A stretch of DNA of 64,000 nucleotides. It comes from Blastocladiella emersonii ATCC 22665 (lineage: Eukaryota; Blastocladiomycota; Blastocladiomycetes; Blastocladiales; Blastocladiaceae). Positions 29,476 to 38,503 of the stretch are shown here, in pieces. Both the position numbers and the translations under genes were made by a program. Each line of letters starts with the position of its first letter. The stretch's first letter is position 1. The notes beneath the pieces were generated by a model, which was not told the origin of the DNA, did no database searches, and was given only the letters and a program-made list of their open reading frames with translations. Where the stretch lies: assembly GCA_025594325.1 (NCBI GenBank), contig JANHCV010000009.1, positions 1,488,001 to 1,552,000 of the forward strand. Reading direction: 5' to 3'.

Positions 29476-32466
29476 ATGCCTTGCAAGCAGGTTCCCGGTA
29501 AATATGGCACCGCCTTTGGTCTCAAGTGGTTCCATGGCAAGGATGGTGGCGACAGCAACATGGGCCCTCAGCGCACGCTCTTGTCTGAGCTGCAAGACAA
29601 CGAGACGGTCATCAAGCGCCTCGTTGACAAGGGCGTTGACAAAAATGGCCAGCCCATTGCAGCACACTACTTTGCCAAGGTCAAGACAGCCGACCTGGCC
29701 GGGCTCCTCGACAAGAACCGCTGCATCCAGGAGATGGTCCACCCCGATCGCCTGTCCAAGGTCTACTTTGACATTGACTGCCCAGGCAACCGCAAGGACG
29801 TGACCCTGGACGTCATCAAGAAGGTCATCCTGACCCAGTTCCCCAGCGCCAACCTCCAGGTCTGCGGCTACGAGACGGACCTCAAAAAGTCGTGGCACAT
29901 TGTCATCAGCAACTACACGGTCACGCTCAAGGACATGCCGTTCCTGAAGCTGTTCTGCAGCCACCCCGACCACGTCAAGCTCGGCTTTGACTCCAGCGTG
30001 TACAGCAAGCACCGCTTCATGAAGTGCATCAACCAGTCCAAGCCCAAGAAGACGCCCGGCGTGTGGATCTTGGGCAACAAGGACCGCCTGTCCAAGCACT
30101 TGATCCAGTGCGACTTTGACCCCAACTGCGTGCCGGTCTCGGACCTGTCCTTTGAAGAGTTTGTGTCTGCTGAGGCCAAGGCAGCGCAGGCCAAGCGCCA
30201 CGAGGGTCGCCTCGACTTCAACCTGGACATTCCCAAGTTTGAGGGTGTGACGATCGACCCCAACTTCTTCTACTACGACGCCACGCCACTCGAGATCCTC
30301 CACAACATCCCCATCAGCCCCGAGAACGCGTTCCACAACAACGTGACCTGGCGGATCATGACATGGGCCATGCACAAAGGGGTCACATTTGACCAGTTCT
30401 GGGCGTGGACGTCGCAGCAGGACAACTCGGCTCAGCGCATGCAAAAGTACTGGGACCGGTGGAACGAGATTGCCAGCAACGACAACTACCAGGTACCAGA
30501 CAGCTTGATCAAGGGCATCTTTCTTGCCCGCTTCCCGGACGCGTTCAAGTCCAAGGCCATGAAGCAGTTCAAGGAGTCGCTCCAGGTACCTGTGGACGTG
30601 ACCAGCAAGGAACTGTACCTGTCAGGTGACGACATTACAACTGCCAAGTTCAACGTGCTGGCTGCGGGTATGGGCTCCAACAAGACGGGCGCTGTTTGCA
30701 ATTACATTGCCAAGTACCCTAATTCGCGCGTGGTCTGGATCACCCCTCGCATCACCCTGGCCCACAACACGGAGGGTTGGCTCAACAACGAACACAACCT
30801 TGGATTTGTCAACTACCGCAACGTTGACAAGAAGACCATGGGAGACAACAATCGACTCATTGTCTCGCCCTGTTCCCTGCACTACATCTCCAAGCCCTAC
30901 GACATTGTCGTGGTGGATGAGTCAGAAACGGTCCTCAAAATGTTCCAAGACGACACGCTCCACAAGACCTCTAAGGGCAACAACTTGGTTGCCAACCTCA
31001 TTGCCTTCAAGACGCTTTGCGAGCACAAGGACAGCAAGGGCATCTTCATGGACGCGTTCATCACAAACCTGACCATGGACGTCCTCCGCTCCTTTACTGT
31101 TGAGCACAACAACCTGACCATCATGAGTGGTAAGATCAAGGTGATCAAGAACAAGCTCCCCAAGAACTACGTGCCGTGCAAGATGACGTACATTGCCACC
31201 AAGAAGAACAAGGACCCAGCGCTCAGCCTACGCGCTGAGGACGTCATGGAACGCAACATCATCCAGGACCTGCAAGATGGCAAGAAGCTCTACCTGTTCA
31301 TCCCGCGCAAGATCGACCCCAAGTCCATCTGGTCAGTCCAGACCTTTGGCGAGCACCTTGAGCGGGTCATGGGTTGGAAGATTGGCGAGGAGATCAAGGT
31401 GTACCACGGCGACCGTCCTGCTGACAAGTCCAAGGAACTTGTTGACCCTGACACTGTTTGGGGCAAGGAGACGGTCCGTGTGGTCATTGCCAACCTCAAG
31501 ATCACCGTTGGTGTCAACTTCTCGGAGAAGCGCAAGTTCGACAAGGTGTACGCGCGCTATGAGTCCTGGTTCCCAATCCGCGACTTCTTCCAAGCAATCT
31601 ACCGCGTGTGCAACCCCATTGACAATGAGATTGTGTTCATGGCCCAATCCAACGGTCGCAGCGCGTTCATCAACCGGACCATGGTCATCAACACCTTCCC
31701 AATTGGCGACATGCACAGCGCCATTGTCAAGAACTTGGTGCTTGAGAACAAGATGGCTGCAGTGACTGCTCGCCACCTTGTCTTTGACGAGTTCCGCAAG
31801 ATTGCCAACATTGTCATTGACAACTGCCCCAAGTACTACTACGAGGTGCACCCCGAGATCAAGGAGGTCATTCACTCGGGCTGGTCCTTTGACTGGGCAA
31901 ACGTCAAGCTGCCATCTGAGGAGGTCATCGACAATCACGTGAATGGCTGCCTTGACAAGCCAACCTGGACCACCTGCCTCTCAATCCGCAAGAGCTTCTT
32001 TGTCCACACATTCAAGGGCCTGACCGAGGCCGACATGGAGTTCATCTGGGACAGCAACGCCAAGGGGTTCATGGAGCAGATCAAGCACTTTTACACCAAG
32101 GACGCGGCCCACGTCCTGCACAAGATCCTGGAGCACAACAACATGGACCTTCGCACAGCCGAAAAGTTTGACATCCATGCAACTGTCCCTGCCAAGTTCA
32201 ACAAGGGCATCAACAAGTACTTCAAGCGGGTCTGGGCTGGCTGTGGTGGCAACGCTGCCATGCTATCCCAGCTGCTCAACACCTACTTCAACAAGAAAAT
32301 CACCCAGAGCGACAAGGAGAAGCCCCAAGTTGAGATTGCTGGCAAGCGCTACACTAACTTTGAGTGGACAGACAACCACAAGTACTTTGCCCTGTACAAG
32401 ACCTGGACCACTGCTCCAGCCAAGTTGGCGCCGTTTGTCCTCGAGCTGGACCTGGACGAGCTCTAA
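29476..32466 (+). CDS. Primase-helicase: AEP primase fused to UL9/OBP-like SF2 helicase
   Basis: 996 residues from the ATG in AACAACATGCC; the longer open frame upstream covers repeats and is not used. The primase part has KVYFDID (FDID at 98-101, metal ligands), SWHIVIS (140-145) and FDSSVYSKHRFMK (171-183), the three motifs of archaeo-eukaryotic primases of herpesvirus UL52 and giant-virus type. The helicase part has Walker A GMGSNKT (398-404), WITPRITLAH (motif Ia), VVVDESE (DESE at 481-484, motif II), VVIANLKITVGVNFS (motif V) and QAIYRVCNP (motif VI). This is the set found in herpesvirus origin-binding protein and related helicases of giant viruses. The C-terminal 250 residues match nothing I know. 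Such a fusion would unwind and prime element DNA, perhaps at the neighbouring repeat array. All motifs are intact. Confidence 0.88.
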   Translation: MPCKQVPGKYGTAFGLKWFHGKDGGDSNMGPQRTLLSELQDNETVIKRLVDKGVDKNGQPIAAHYFAKVKTADLAGLLDKNRCIQEMVHPDRLSKVYFDIDCPGNRKDVTLDVIKKVILTQFPSANLQVCGYETDLKKSWHIVISNYTVTLKDMPFLKLFCSHPDHVKLGFDSSVYSKHRFMKCINQSKPKKTPGVWILGNKDRLSKHLIQCDFDPNCVPVSDLSFEEFVSAEAKAAQAKRHEGRLDFNLDIPKFEGVTIDPNFFYYDATPLEILHNIPISPENAFHNNVTWRIMTWAMHKGVTFDQFWAWTSQQDNSAQRMQKYWDRWNEIASNDNYQVPDSLIKGIFLARFPDAFKSKAMKQFKESLQVPVDVTSKELYLSGDDITTAKFNVLAAGMGSNKTGAVCNYIAKYPNSRVVWITPRITLAHNTEGWLNNEHNLGFVNYRNVDKKTMGDNNRLIVSPCSLHYISKPYDIVVVDESETVLKMFQDDTLHKTSKGNNLVANLIAFKTLCEHKDSKGIFMDAFITNLTMDVLRSFTVEHNNLTIMSGKIKVIKNKLPKNYVPCKMTYIATKKNKDPALSLRAEDVMERNIIQDLQDGKKLYLFIPRKIDPKSIWSVQTFGEHLERVMGWKIGEEIKVYHGDRPADKSKELVDPDTVWGKETVRVVIANLKITVGVNFSEKRKFDKVYARYESWFPIRDFFQAIYRVCNPIDNEIVFMAQSNGRSAFINRTMVINTFPIGDMHSAIVKNLVLENKMAAVTARHLVFDEFRKIANIVIDNCPKYYYEVHPEIKEVIHSGWSFDWANVKLPSEEVIDNHVNGCLDKPTWTTCLSIRKSFFVHTFKGLTEADMEFIWDSNAKGFMEQIKHFYTKDAAHVLHKILEHNNMDLRTAEKFDIHATVPAKFNKGINKYFKRVWAGCGGNAAMLSQLLNTYFNKKITQSDKEKPQVEIAGKRYTNFEWTDNHKYFALYKTWTTAPAKLAPFVLELDLDEL

Positions 32467-32610
32467 GACGCTCCCTTGCCTGTTAAGACGCTGCCTGCTA
32501 AGACGCTCCCGTACCCTGACCACGTACCCTGACCCTTGTCCTGCCCAATACATTGATGCTGCTAAGACGCTCCCCTGCCTTGACCCCCCGTACCCTGACC
32601 TCTTGTCTTT
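32464..32610 (+). repeat. Short repeats downstream of the primase-helicase
   Basis: TAAGACGCT starts at 32,464 (its TAA is the stop codon), 32,484, 32,499 and 32,563. TACCCTGACC occurs at about 32,512, 32,525 and 32,591. These could be terminator, binding or end repeats of the element. Confidence 0.6.
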
Positions 32611-32614
32611 GAAA

Positions 32615-32684
32615 GTCCCAATTTCCCCTATAGAATGCTGGTACTCTATATAGACACTGACTGTTTCATAGGGGAAATTGGGAC
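32615..32684. repeat. Perfect 17-bp inverted repeat with TATA-containing loop
   Basis: GTCCCAATTTCCCCTAT (32,615-32,631) and its exact complement (32,668-32,684) flank a 36-bp loop that contains TCTATATAGA. With one bulge the arms extend to 20 bp. It could be a transcription terminator hairpin, a recombinase site or a remnant of a hairpin end. It lies close to the likely right edge of the element. Confidence 0.75.
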
Positions 32685-32810
32685 CTTTACGGTGAGTGGC
32701 TTCATAGCAGCCGCTTGCGGCAGGTGGTCAGGGACGGGCTCGGGAACTGGCTCGGGGACTGCTCACAGATCGACTTGCAGCTGTGCTCAGGGACCAGACC
32801 AGGGAACTCT

Positions 32811-34836
32811 GTCAGTGGGTAGAGAGAGGGGAGGGGGCGAGGAAGCGCAGGCGGGCGGGACGCCGCGCACCGGGGCAAGGAAGGCGAAGCTAGAATCCGC
32901 GCTCGCGTGTTCCCGCCGAAACCCACGCCTGGGATCACGCCGACCGTTCGCGGCGGGCGGCCGGGATCGCAAACCTGTCCGCGCAAGCGGGGAGGAGCGC
33001 GGGCCGACCAATCGAAGCGAGCGCGCGCGCGGGGAAGCGGAAAGGTGAAACGGCGAGAGCAGGGACGCGCCGTTCAAATTTATGGTTGCGCATTCGGGGC
33101 AGCGCCCACACGCACCAATCGGAATGTCGGACCGCGTGTCCGCACGCCGCGGCGTATTTTTTCGCCCACTCTCCGCGCTCGCGCCCCGAAACTCGGCGGA
33201 TAACTCTAACCCGCGCGCTCGGGCTGGACCGCACGAAACGTCCGCCCGCGCCTTCGCGGCGTCCAGGCACTCCCGGCGCGGTCGGGAGCGTGCTGCTACA
33301 CGTGTTTCGATCGCGTATGCGTCACGCCCGATCATGCTGCGTCACCGCGCCGCCGCCTCCCGCTGATCCCGAGCCGCCCACGCGGACCCGACTCCAGCTA
33401 TGTATCCGGACGGCGTGCTTCCGTCCCGCTTCACGTCTCCCAGCGCTCGGCTGATGTCTCCCATCCGCTCGTTCGTTCGCTACCCCGCGTCGTCGTGAGC
33501 AACGCGTCGAGGGCTCAGACTTGCTGCTGCCGCGACAAGAGTTCGGGTTGCGATTGTCCACGCACCGCACGCACCGCACCGTGCAGGCTGATCGCTCACT
33601 TAAGGTTTTGATCCGGCCTAGCTGCGCCACCCACCCGTTCGCTCGGCCTCTATGCACCGCCACAGCTCTGAGGCAAACCTCACGCACCAGCCGTGATCAA
33701 ACTCTCGCAGCGCTTCATGACCCCGCGACCGCAAGCCTCGGGCCGAATTCGTGGGCCATGCGTGAGAATCGGCCCGACCGCGTGATCGCTCCGCCTGAAA
33801 CGCGTCGCGTCGCGCTTGAACTGGCACTCGCACGCGGTCGTATCGTGAGGGGACTGCAATCGAACGCAGCGAGCTACCCTTGAACCCGCGAGAACCGTTC
33901 GCGTGGCGGGTAGCGTACGGGAAGCTCGGCTGCGTCAGAGCCGACGCGCCAATCCCAGCCATGAATTGGCGGCCGTCTCTTCCGCGTGAACTGATGCCGC
34001 CGTTACTCGCGTTGCATAATCGACGCGGGCGTGACGGCGCGCACGTAGGGCCGGACTTGCCAAGCGCTCGCATGCAACCTCATGAATCCCACTCCATGCA
34101 TCGTTCATGGCGCGCGCATCGCAAGCAGTCCGCGCGCCGACCGGCGGCTGCGAGTGACTTGGTGCTGTCGCCCTCGCGCCGCGCCACTAGTTGGTGAGCG
34201 ACTTTCTGTACGCTTTCAACCAGCGCTCAGGTACACCGGCAAGTCGCGCTGCCCGCCGAGGCCACAGCAGCCCCAAACCTCGTTGTTTCGCTCGTTGAAG
34301 AGTCCGCCGTGCGCGCTGCAAGCGCTGTCCGAAACCCCATCCGAGTGCGCTCTGCAGCGCCAGCGCCATAGAGGCACCTGCCCACGCACTTGGAGCCCTG
34401 CGAGGCCCAGCATAGGCTGCTGCAGCTGTCCGCGCGCGTTGACTTGAACACTTCAGCTCGATCATTCTGGCTTGCCGCCGCTGCCGTTCGACTCGAACCG
34501 AGCCGTCTTTGGTGCCATCATATTCGTAGCCGCTTACCACCGCCGTCTTCGTCTTCATGCGGTCACACATGAGGTATACGCTCGCTGGCTGATTCATCGG
34601 GCGCAGCCGTTGTTGACCCTGACCGCCGCCGCGTGTTGCTCGCGTCTAAAGGGGCTACTTGGCGCTCATCGCGCGCAATGAGGGCCAGAGTCGGCGCTGG
34701 ACGCTGCCCGAACGCGGCGGCCGCGTAGAGCCGCTTGCACCGCAACCCTGTCGTGTACCCGCCGCCATAAGCAGCTATTTCGATCTCCGGCGTGCGTCGT
34801 CGTTCCCGCCGTCGCCGCGGCCTACCCTAATGTCAT
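32811..34836. other. Gene-poor GC-rich flank right of the element
   Basis: Composition is again host-like. Many overlapping frames on both strands with Arg/Ala bias but no recognisable domain. The missing 3' half of the F-box-like gene was not found here. No RNA gene recognised. Confidence 0.4.
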
Positions 34837-36430
34837 GTGCTCGCTTGCTGGGCGGGATTCCGCAGTGCGTCGCGACGAGTTGAGACTTTTGTTATGCCGC
34901 GCTTGCACGCAACGTATCTCATTTGCCGCAGGCGAATCCCGCGGGATGTTGAGGATCGACGCGTTCCGATATCATGTGAGCAGGGAGGCAAGTGTGGCGT
35001 GCAGCTCGCGCAGCAATCGCTCGGGTCGCTGAGCGCCGGGTCGTCGCAAATCCTCCCCGCCCTCAACCCTGTTGCAATGTATCAACATGAAACTCCATGC
35101 AACCCGCTTCTTAGACCAGCGCCGTCACGCGACGACCGCATCTCTGACGTTTCTTCCCAAACCTTAACCCCATTGTTCCACGCGCCAGCCTCGGCGTCTG
35201 ATCGCCTGGCGCTTCGCAAAGGGTTGCTGCTGCGTCTTCTTGACGCGCGCGCTCGGTCCGTGCACCTGATCTTGCGTGGGCGGGATCCCTCACTCGGCCG
35301 CGACGAGCTTGCTGTCTCACAATGTCAACTCTCGTCCACCACCGCTCTTATGGACGAGCTCGGCTCGCGCTTAACGCTCCTTGAAAGTTCCCCAGACCCT
35401 GAGCGTGTCGCACCGCGAGTTGAGGGCGTGGGCGGCGGGCCATCCGCGCTGCCCCTCAAAGTTGCGCGTTCCACTCCCACCCTCACAGTTGTGCAGGAGC
35501 GCTCGTCGCGCAGCATCTCGGGCTCAAGTGAAACTTCCGCGTACGAGCTGCGCCGATCTCGGTCTCGCAGCGAGCGCCATTCTCGTAACCGCACTCGCTC
35601 TCGCTCTCGATCTCCCGACCACTCGCCCCGCGCTCGACGTCACTCTCCTCAGCCGCAGAACGTGTCTACGTCACCTACAAACAGTCTTGCGCGCCCAGCT
35701 CGTCCCTTTTCGCCAGCGCGGCAGCTGTCGATGAAATATTTCCGCATCTTGTTCGAGCACCTGCGCAGGGTAACCCTGCGGTTTCAAGGCAACAGTTTGA
35801 CGCGTTCGACAGACGATCCGCACCAGTATCTCGCATGCCTACAACGTGCCACGTCCTCGCCCGACTGCGCCCCGCAGCCGGTCTCCCTCGCGCTCGCGCT
35901 GCTTGCGTCGAGCGAGAGGGTGCCGCGGACCGTCCACCACCTGTACTAGGTGTTTCTTCGCACCGACATGGCAGACGACGAGGCCGCTCAAATCTTTCTC
36001 GATTCGGTCGATCCCGTCGACCCCGCGCGCCGGGAATGGGCCGCGCGGTGGCTCAATCTCGCGCGCACGCCGGGCACCCGGGTCGCCGATTTCTGCGCGC
36101 GGTTCCACGCGCTGCTCGAGGAGGCGGTGCCTGGCGGCGCGGACAAACTCGAGCGCACCTGGGCCATCAAGGTGGGCTTTGCCGAGCGCTAGCTGAGCGT
36201 CCTGGACCCGAAACCCGGGCAGCTGTACGCGATGATCTGGGATCCGACGGAAACGGTGGCGCACATGAGCGAGGCGCTTTGCGACGCGACGTTTCCGGTG
36301 CACCATCCATCCGCGGTCTCGACGCACCGTCCTGGGTGCTGGTTCTGCTTTGACTTTGTCCGCTTGTGCCCGCCCTCAAGCCACTACCACCCCAAGAATG
36401 CGTGCCCGCTCATCATGCACCCGCGCGCGC
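34837..36430 (+). pseudogene. Decayed gag-like reading frame
   Basis: One frame stays open from about 34,837 to beyond 36,430 except for two TAG codons at 35,947 and 36,190. It encodes an Arg/Ser-rich stretch (RRSRSRSERHSRNRTRSRSR), then a helical region with RFQGNSLTRSTDDPHQYLACLQ and VADFCARFHALLEEAVPGG typical of retrotransposon gag domains. Near 36,330-36,410 is a zinc-knuckle-like CWFC...HPKNAC with too long a spacing. It is probably a relic of an LTR retrotransposon or a domesticated gag gene; no pol or LTR was seen nearby. Confidence 0.5.
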
Positions 36431-36885
36431 TGGGTGAAGCCGTGATCGCGGCTATGCGCGCTGCAGCGATCGATTGGCGGAGCTGCAAGCGCACAGCGCG
36501 GTCCACAAAGGATGCACTTGGAGACCTTCATGCCCGCTTGCACCGAGCGACCAAGAAACCCGACGCGGTGCGGCTTGGGGAAACTGTGCTTCACGCAGTA
36601 CTCGGCTCGGCTCGGCACGGCACTCGTTGCACATCCAGCGGCGACTGGTCTGCAGGATGGGGTCCGTTCTGGATGAGGCCGCGTCGTAGAGATAATATAG
36701 TTGATCTGTCCGGACTGATGCGGAGCAGGAGACAGGCCTCGCGGCGTGCGTGTGTCGCGCCGCGTCGGACGCGTCGGATCGAACGTGGCTTGGGACGTGA
36801 GACAATCTATCACGGGGAGGCCGGGGCGCCACAACGGCCCCGACTCGCTTCCGCTCTCGGCTTTCTGTTCATCATGCACGCAACA
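36431..36885. other. Intergenic, upstream of the HMG-box gene
   Basis: The frame of the gag-like relic stays open by chance up to the next gene, but its composition becomes Arg-rich noise. It probably holds the promoter of the gene at 36,886. Confidence 0.35.
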
Positions 36886-38112
36886 ATGGACGCTCATGGA
36901 TGGAACCCGATGCAATACGCTTGGAACCTGCAGCCCAACGGATCACAGCGAGCGGCCAGCGCCGAGGCGAACTTTGCCGTTTCGCCGCTGATCGGGGTCG
37001 AGGCTTCGCCGGCAGTTGCGGGCCATAACGGTCCGCCTGGGTTTCTTGCTCCTCTGCTTCAAACCGTCGACGCAAAGCCGGCCTTGACGCAACTTCTCCC
37101 CGCGCCGCCCGTCGCTTCCCCCGCGAGCGACTTGGCACTTATCCGTGACCTGCGCGACCTCGTCCTTCCAACACTTGGCTCGCCCGACGTCGATCCTGCG
37201 GCCTGGTTCGATATCGTCGAGGCCGACTTGACTGCCCTCGGCGTCCCGCAGCGCCTTTGGCACTTTGCAGCGCTTCATCACGTCCAGCACGATCTCGCTC
37301 GTCGACTCCGCGTTCGCGCGCACCAGCTCAACTCAACCGGTGCTGACCTGTGGCGCTCTGGCTTCCGCGCGGCTGTCCTCGAACTCGTCGCGCCTGCCAC
37401 ACCTTCGCCAGTAACTGAGTCCAAGCTTATTGTTCCCGACGCTTTGCCCAATGCGCAAGGCAATCACAACCAAGCATCGGCGGGTTCAATCGACTTGAAA
37501 AACGCTCCATCGGACGCGTCGCCCGTCGAGCCCGCGGAAGCTTCTACAATTCAACTATCCGACGTTTCCGTTGAACTTGCGGCCTCGAGCGGCTCTGCCA
37601 TCGACGGCAATAATACGGCGTGCGCTGCCGAGCCTCAGACCAAAACCGAGCCGCTTGACACAGTTTCCGACGAGTTCTGGGTCGACGAGTACAAGGATAC
37701 TTCCAGCTCGGTTTCCAACTCGGCCGATGCCCGCGACACCGCCAGAAGTTCGTCTATTTCGACTCTCCCAACGCTCGAGTCCATGCGCGCCGTGGCGGTG
37801 TCCAAGTATCTCTCGTCCACTACCACTCGGACGAGCGGCCCCACTTCGCAACATTCCGCTCCGTCTCGGCGCAACGCCTCGACTGGCAAGTCGAAAGCTG
37901 CCCGCGCTCGTGCGTCCAAACCGGTTCCCGCGCGCCCCAAGACCGCTTTCATGTATTTTGCCGAGGAAATGCGAGCCGTGGTCCAAGCGTCGCTCCCTGG
38001 CGCGAATCCCGACATGGTTGACCGAACCATTCGCGAGTGCTGGCGCGGAATGAGCGAGAGCGAGCGAGCGTCGTACCACATCCTCGCCGAGATCGGGACT
38101 GGGGGCGATTGA
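36886..38112 (+). CDS. HMG-box protein, first of two tandem paralogues
   Basis: 408 residues from an ATG at 36,886 (an in-frame ATG at 36,874 is also possible). The N-terminus HGWNPMQYAW matches the gene at 38,504 (HGWDPMQYAW). A shared region follows (DLVLPTLGSPDVD...WFDIVEADLTALGV...ALHHVQHDLARRLRVRAHQL), which resembles a gag-type helical domain. The last 60 residues form an HMG box: RPKTAFMYFAEEMRAVVQ, then ECWRGMSESERASY, with the expected Pro, Phe, Tyr and Trp positions. HMG boxes bend or bind DNA; fungal mating-type and chromatin proteins use them. The paralogue downstream has a different C-terminal half, so the two differ by domain shuffling. Confidence 0.7.
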   Translation: MDAHGWNPMQYAWNLQPNGSQRAASAEANFAVSPLIGVEASPAVAGHNGPPGFLAPLLQTVDAKPALTQLLPAPPVASPASDLALIRDLRDLVLPTLGSPDVDPAAWFDIVEADLTALGVPQRLWHFAALHHVQHDLARRLRVRAHQLNSTGADLWRSGFRAAVLELVAPATPSPVTESKLIVPDALPNAQGNHNQASAGSIDLKNAPSDASPVEPAEASTIQLSDVSVELAASSGSAIDGNNTACAAEPQTKTEPLDTVSDEFWVDEYKDTSSSVSNSADARDTARSSSISTLPTLESMRAVAVSKYLSSTTTRTSGPTSQHSAPSRRNASTGKSKAARARASKPVPARPKTAFMYFAEEMRAVVQASLPGANPDMVDRTIRECWRGMSESERASYHILAEIGTGGD

Positions 38113-38503
38113 TGTCCTCGCGTGCACGCGGAGGCGTGGACCGTCGACTTTGTTTTCGTTGATGTTAAATGCTTGATGTTTCTCTACCTTGATTTAATAT
38201 ACTCGCATGTTTCCGAACGGGCCCATGGCTGTGCAGCATACCAGATGATGAGTCTATGTTCTGCGGGCGACTCGTACATCATCCTGGTCGTGCGCACCGA
38301 CACGAGGTGGAATGAAGAGAACATACGCGTGAGCTGTTATCGATTGAGGAGCCGAGTCGCTGCGCGCGAGGGCCCTGGTCGCGTTGCGCCACAGCGTGTG
38401 TGAGACATGAGACATGGCATCACGTGGCGCTCGAACATCAAACACAAGCCGCCTCCCCTCGCCCGCCGTCTTCTCCCCGGCAACCCCTCACACACACGCA
38501 GCA
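38113..38503. other. Intergenic between tandem paralogues
   Basis: No gene supported; a less GC-rich patch at 38,150-38,240 probably holds the 3' end of the upstream gene and the promoter of the next. Confidence 0.4.

Larger units (their letters stand above)
18621..32810. mobile_element. Virus-like integrated element with two integrases and a primase-helicase
   Basis: A 14-kb block (8.9 kb without the inserted retrotransposon) whose genes are tightly packed: 20 bp between divergent starts at 19,099/19,120, a 4-bp overlap of the convergent stops at 26,356/26,359, and 21 bp between the integrase start and the recombinase stop. It encodes a fibre, a DDE integrase, a tyrosine recombinase and a primase-helicase, with a repeat array between the last two. 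This gene mix resembles Polinton-like viruses, adintovirus-like elements and small relatives of giant viruses, but matches none exactly. No capsid, protease, packaging ATPase or polymerase B gene is visible. The left edge cuts an ORF and a host gene near 18,620. The right edge is uncertain, between about 32,690 and 32,815. No terminal inverted repeats or target duplication were found. Confidence 0.7.

Noticed and set aside
29458-30444. 328-codon minus-strand frame opposite the primase
   Set aside because: Val/Leu/Asp-rich shadow of Asn/Lys/Asp-rich coding sequence.
18621-32810. Starship or Crypton as the identity of the element
   Set aside because: A tyrosine recombinase is present, but the DDE integrase, fibre and primase-helicase are not parts of those elements and no captain-type gene sits at an edge.
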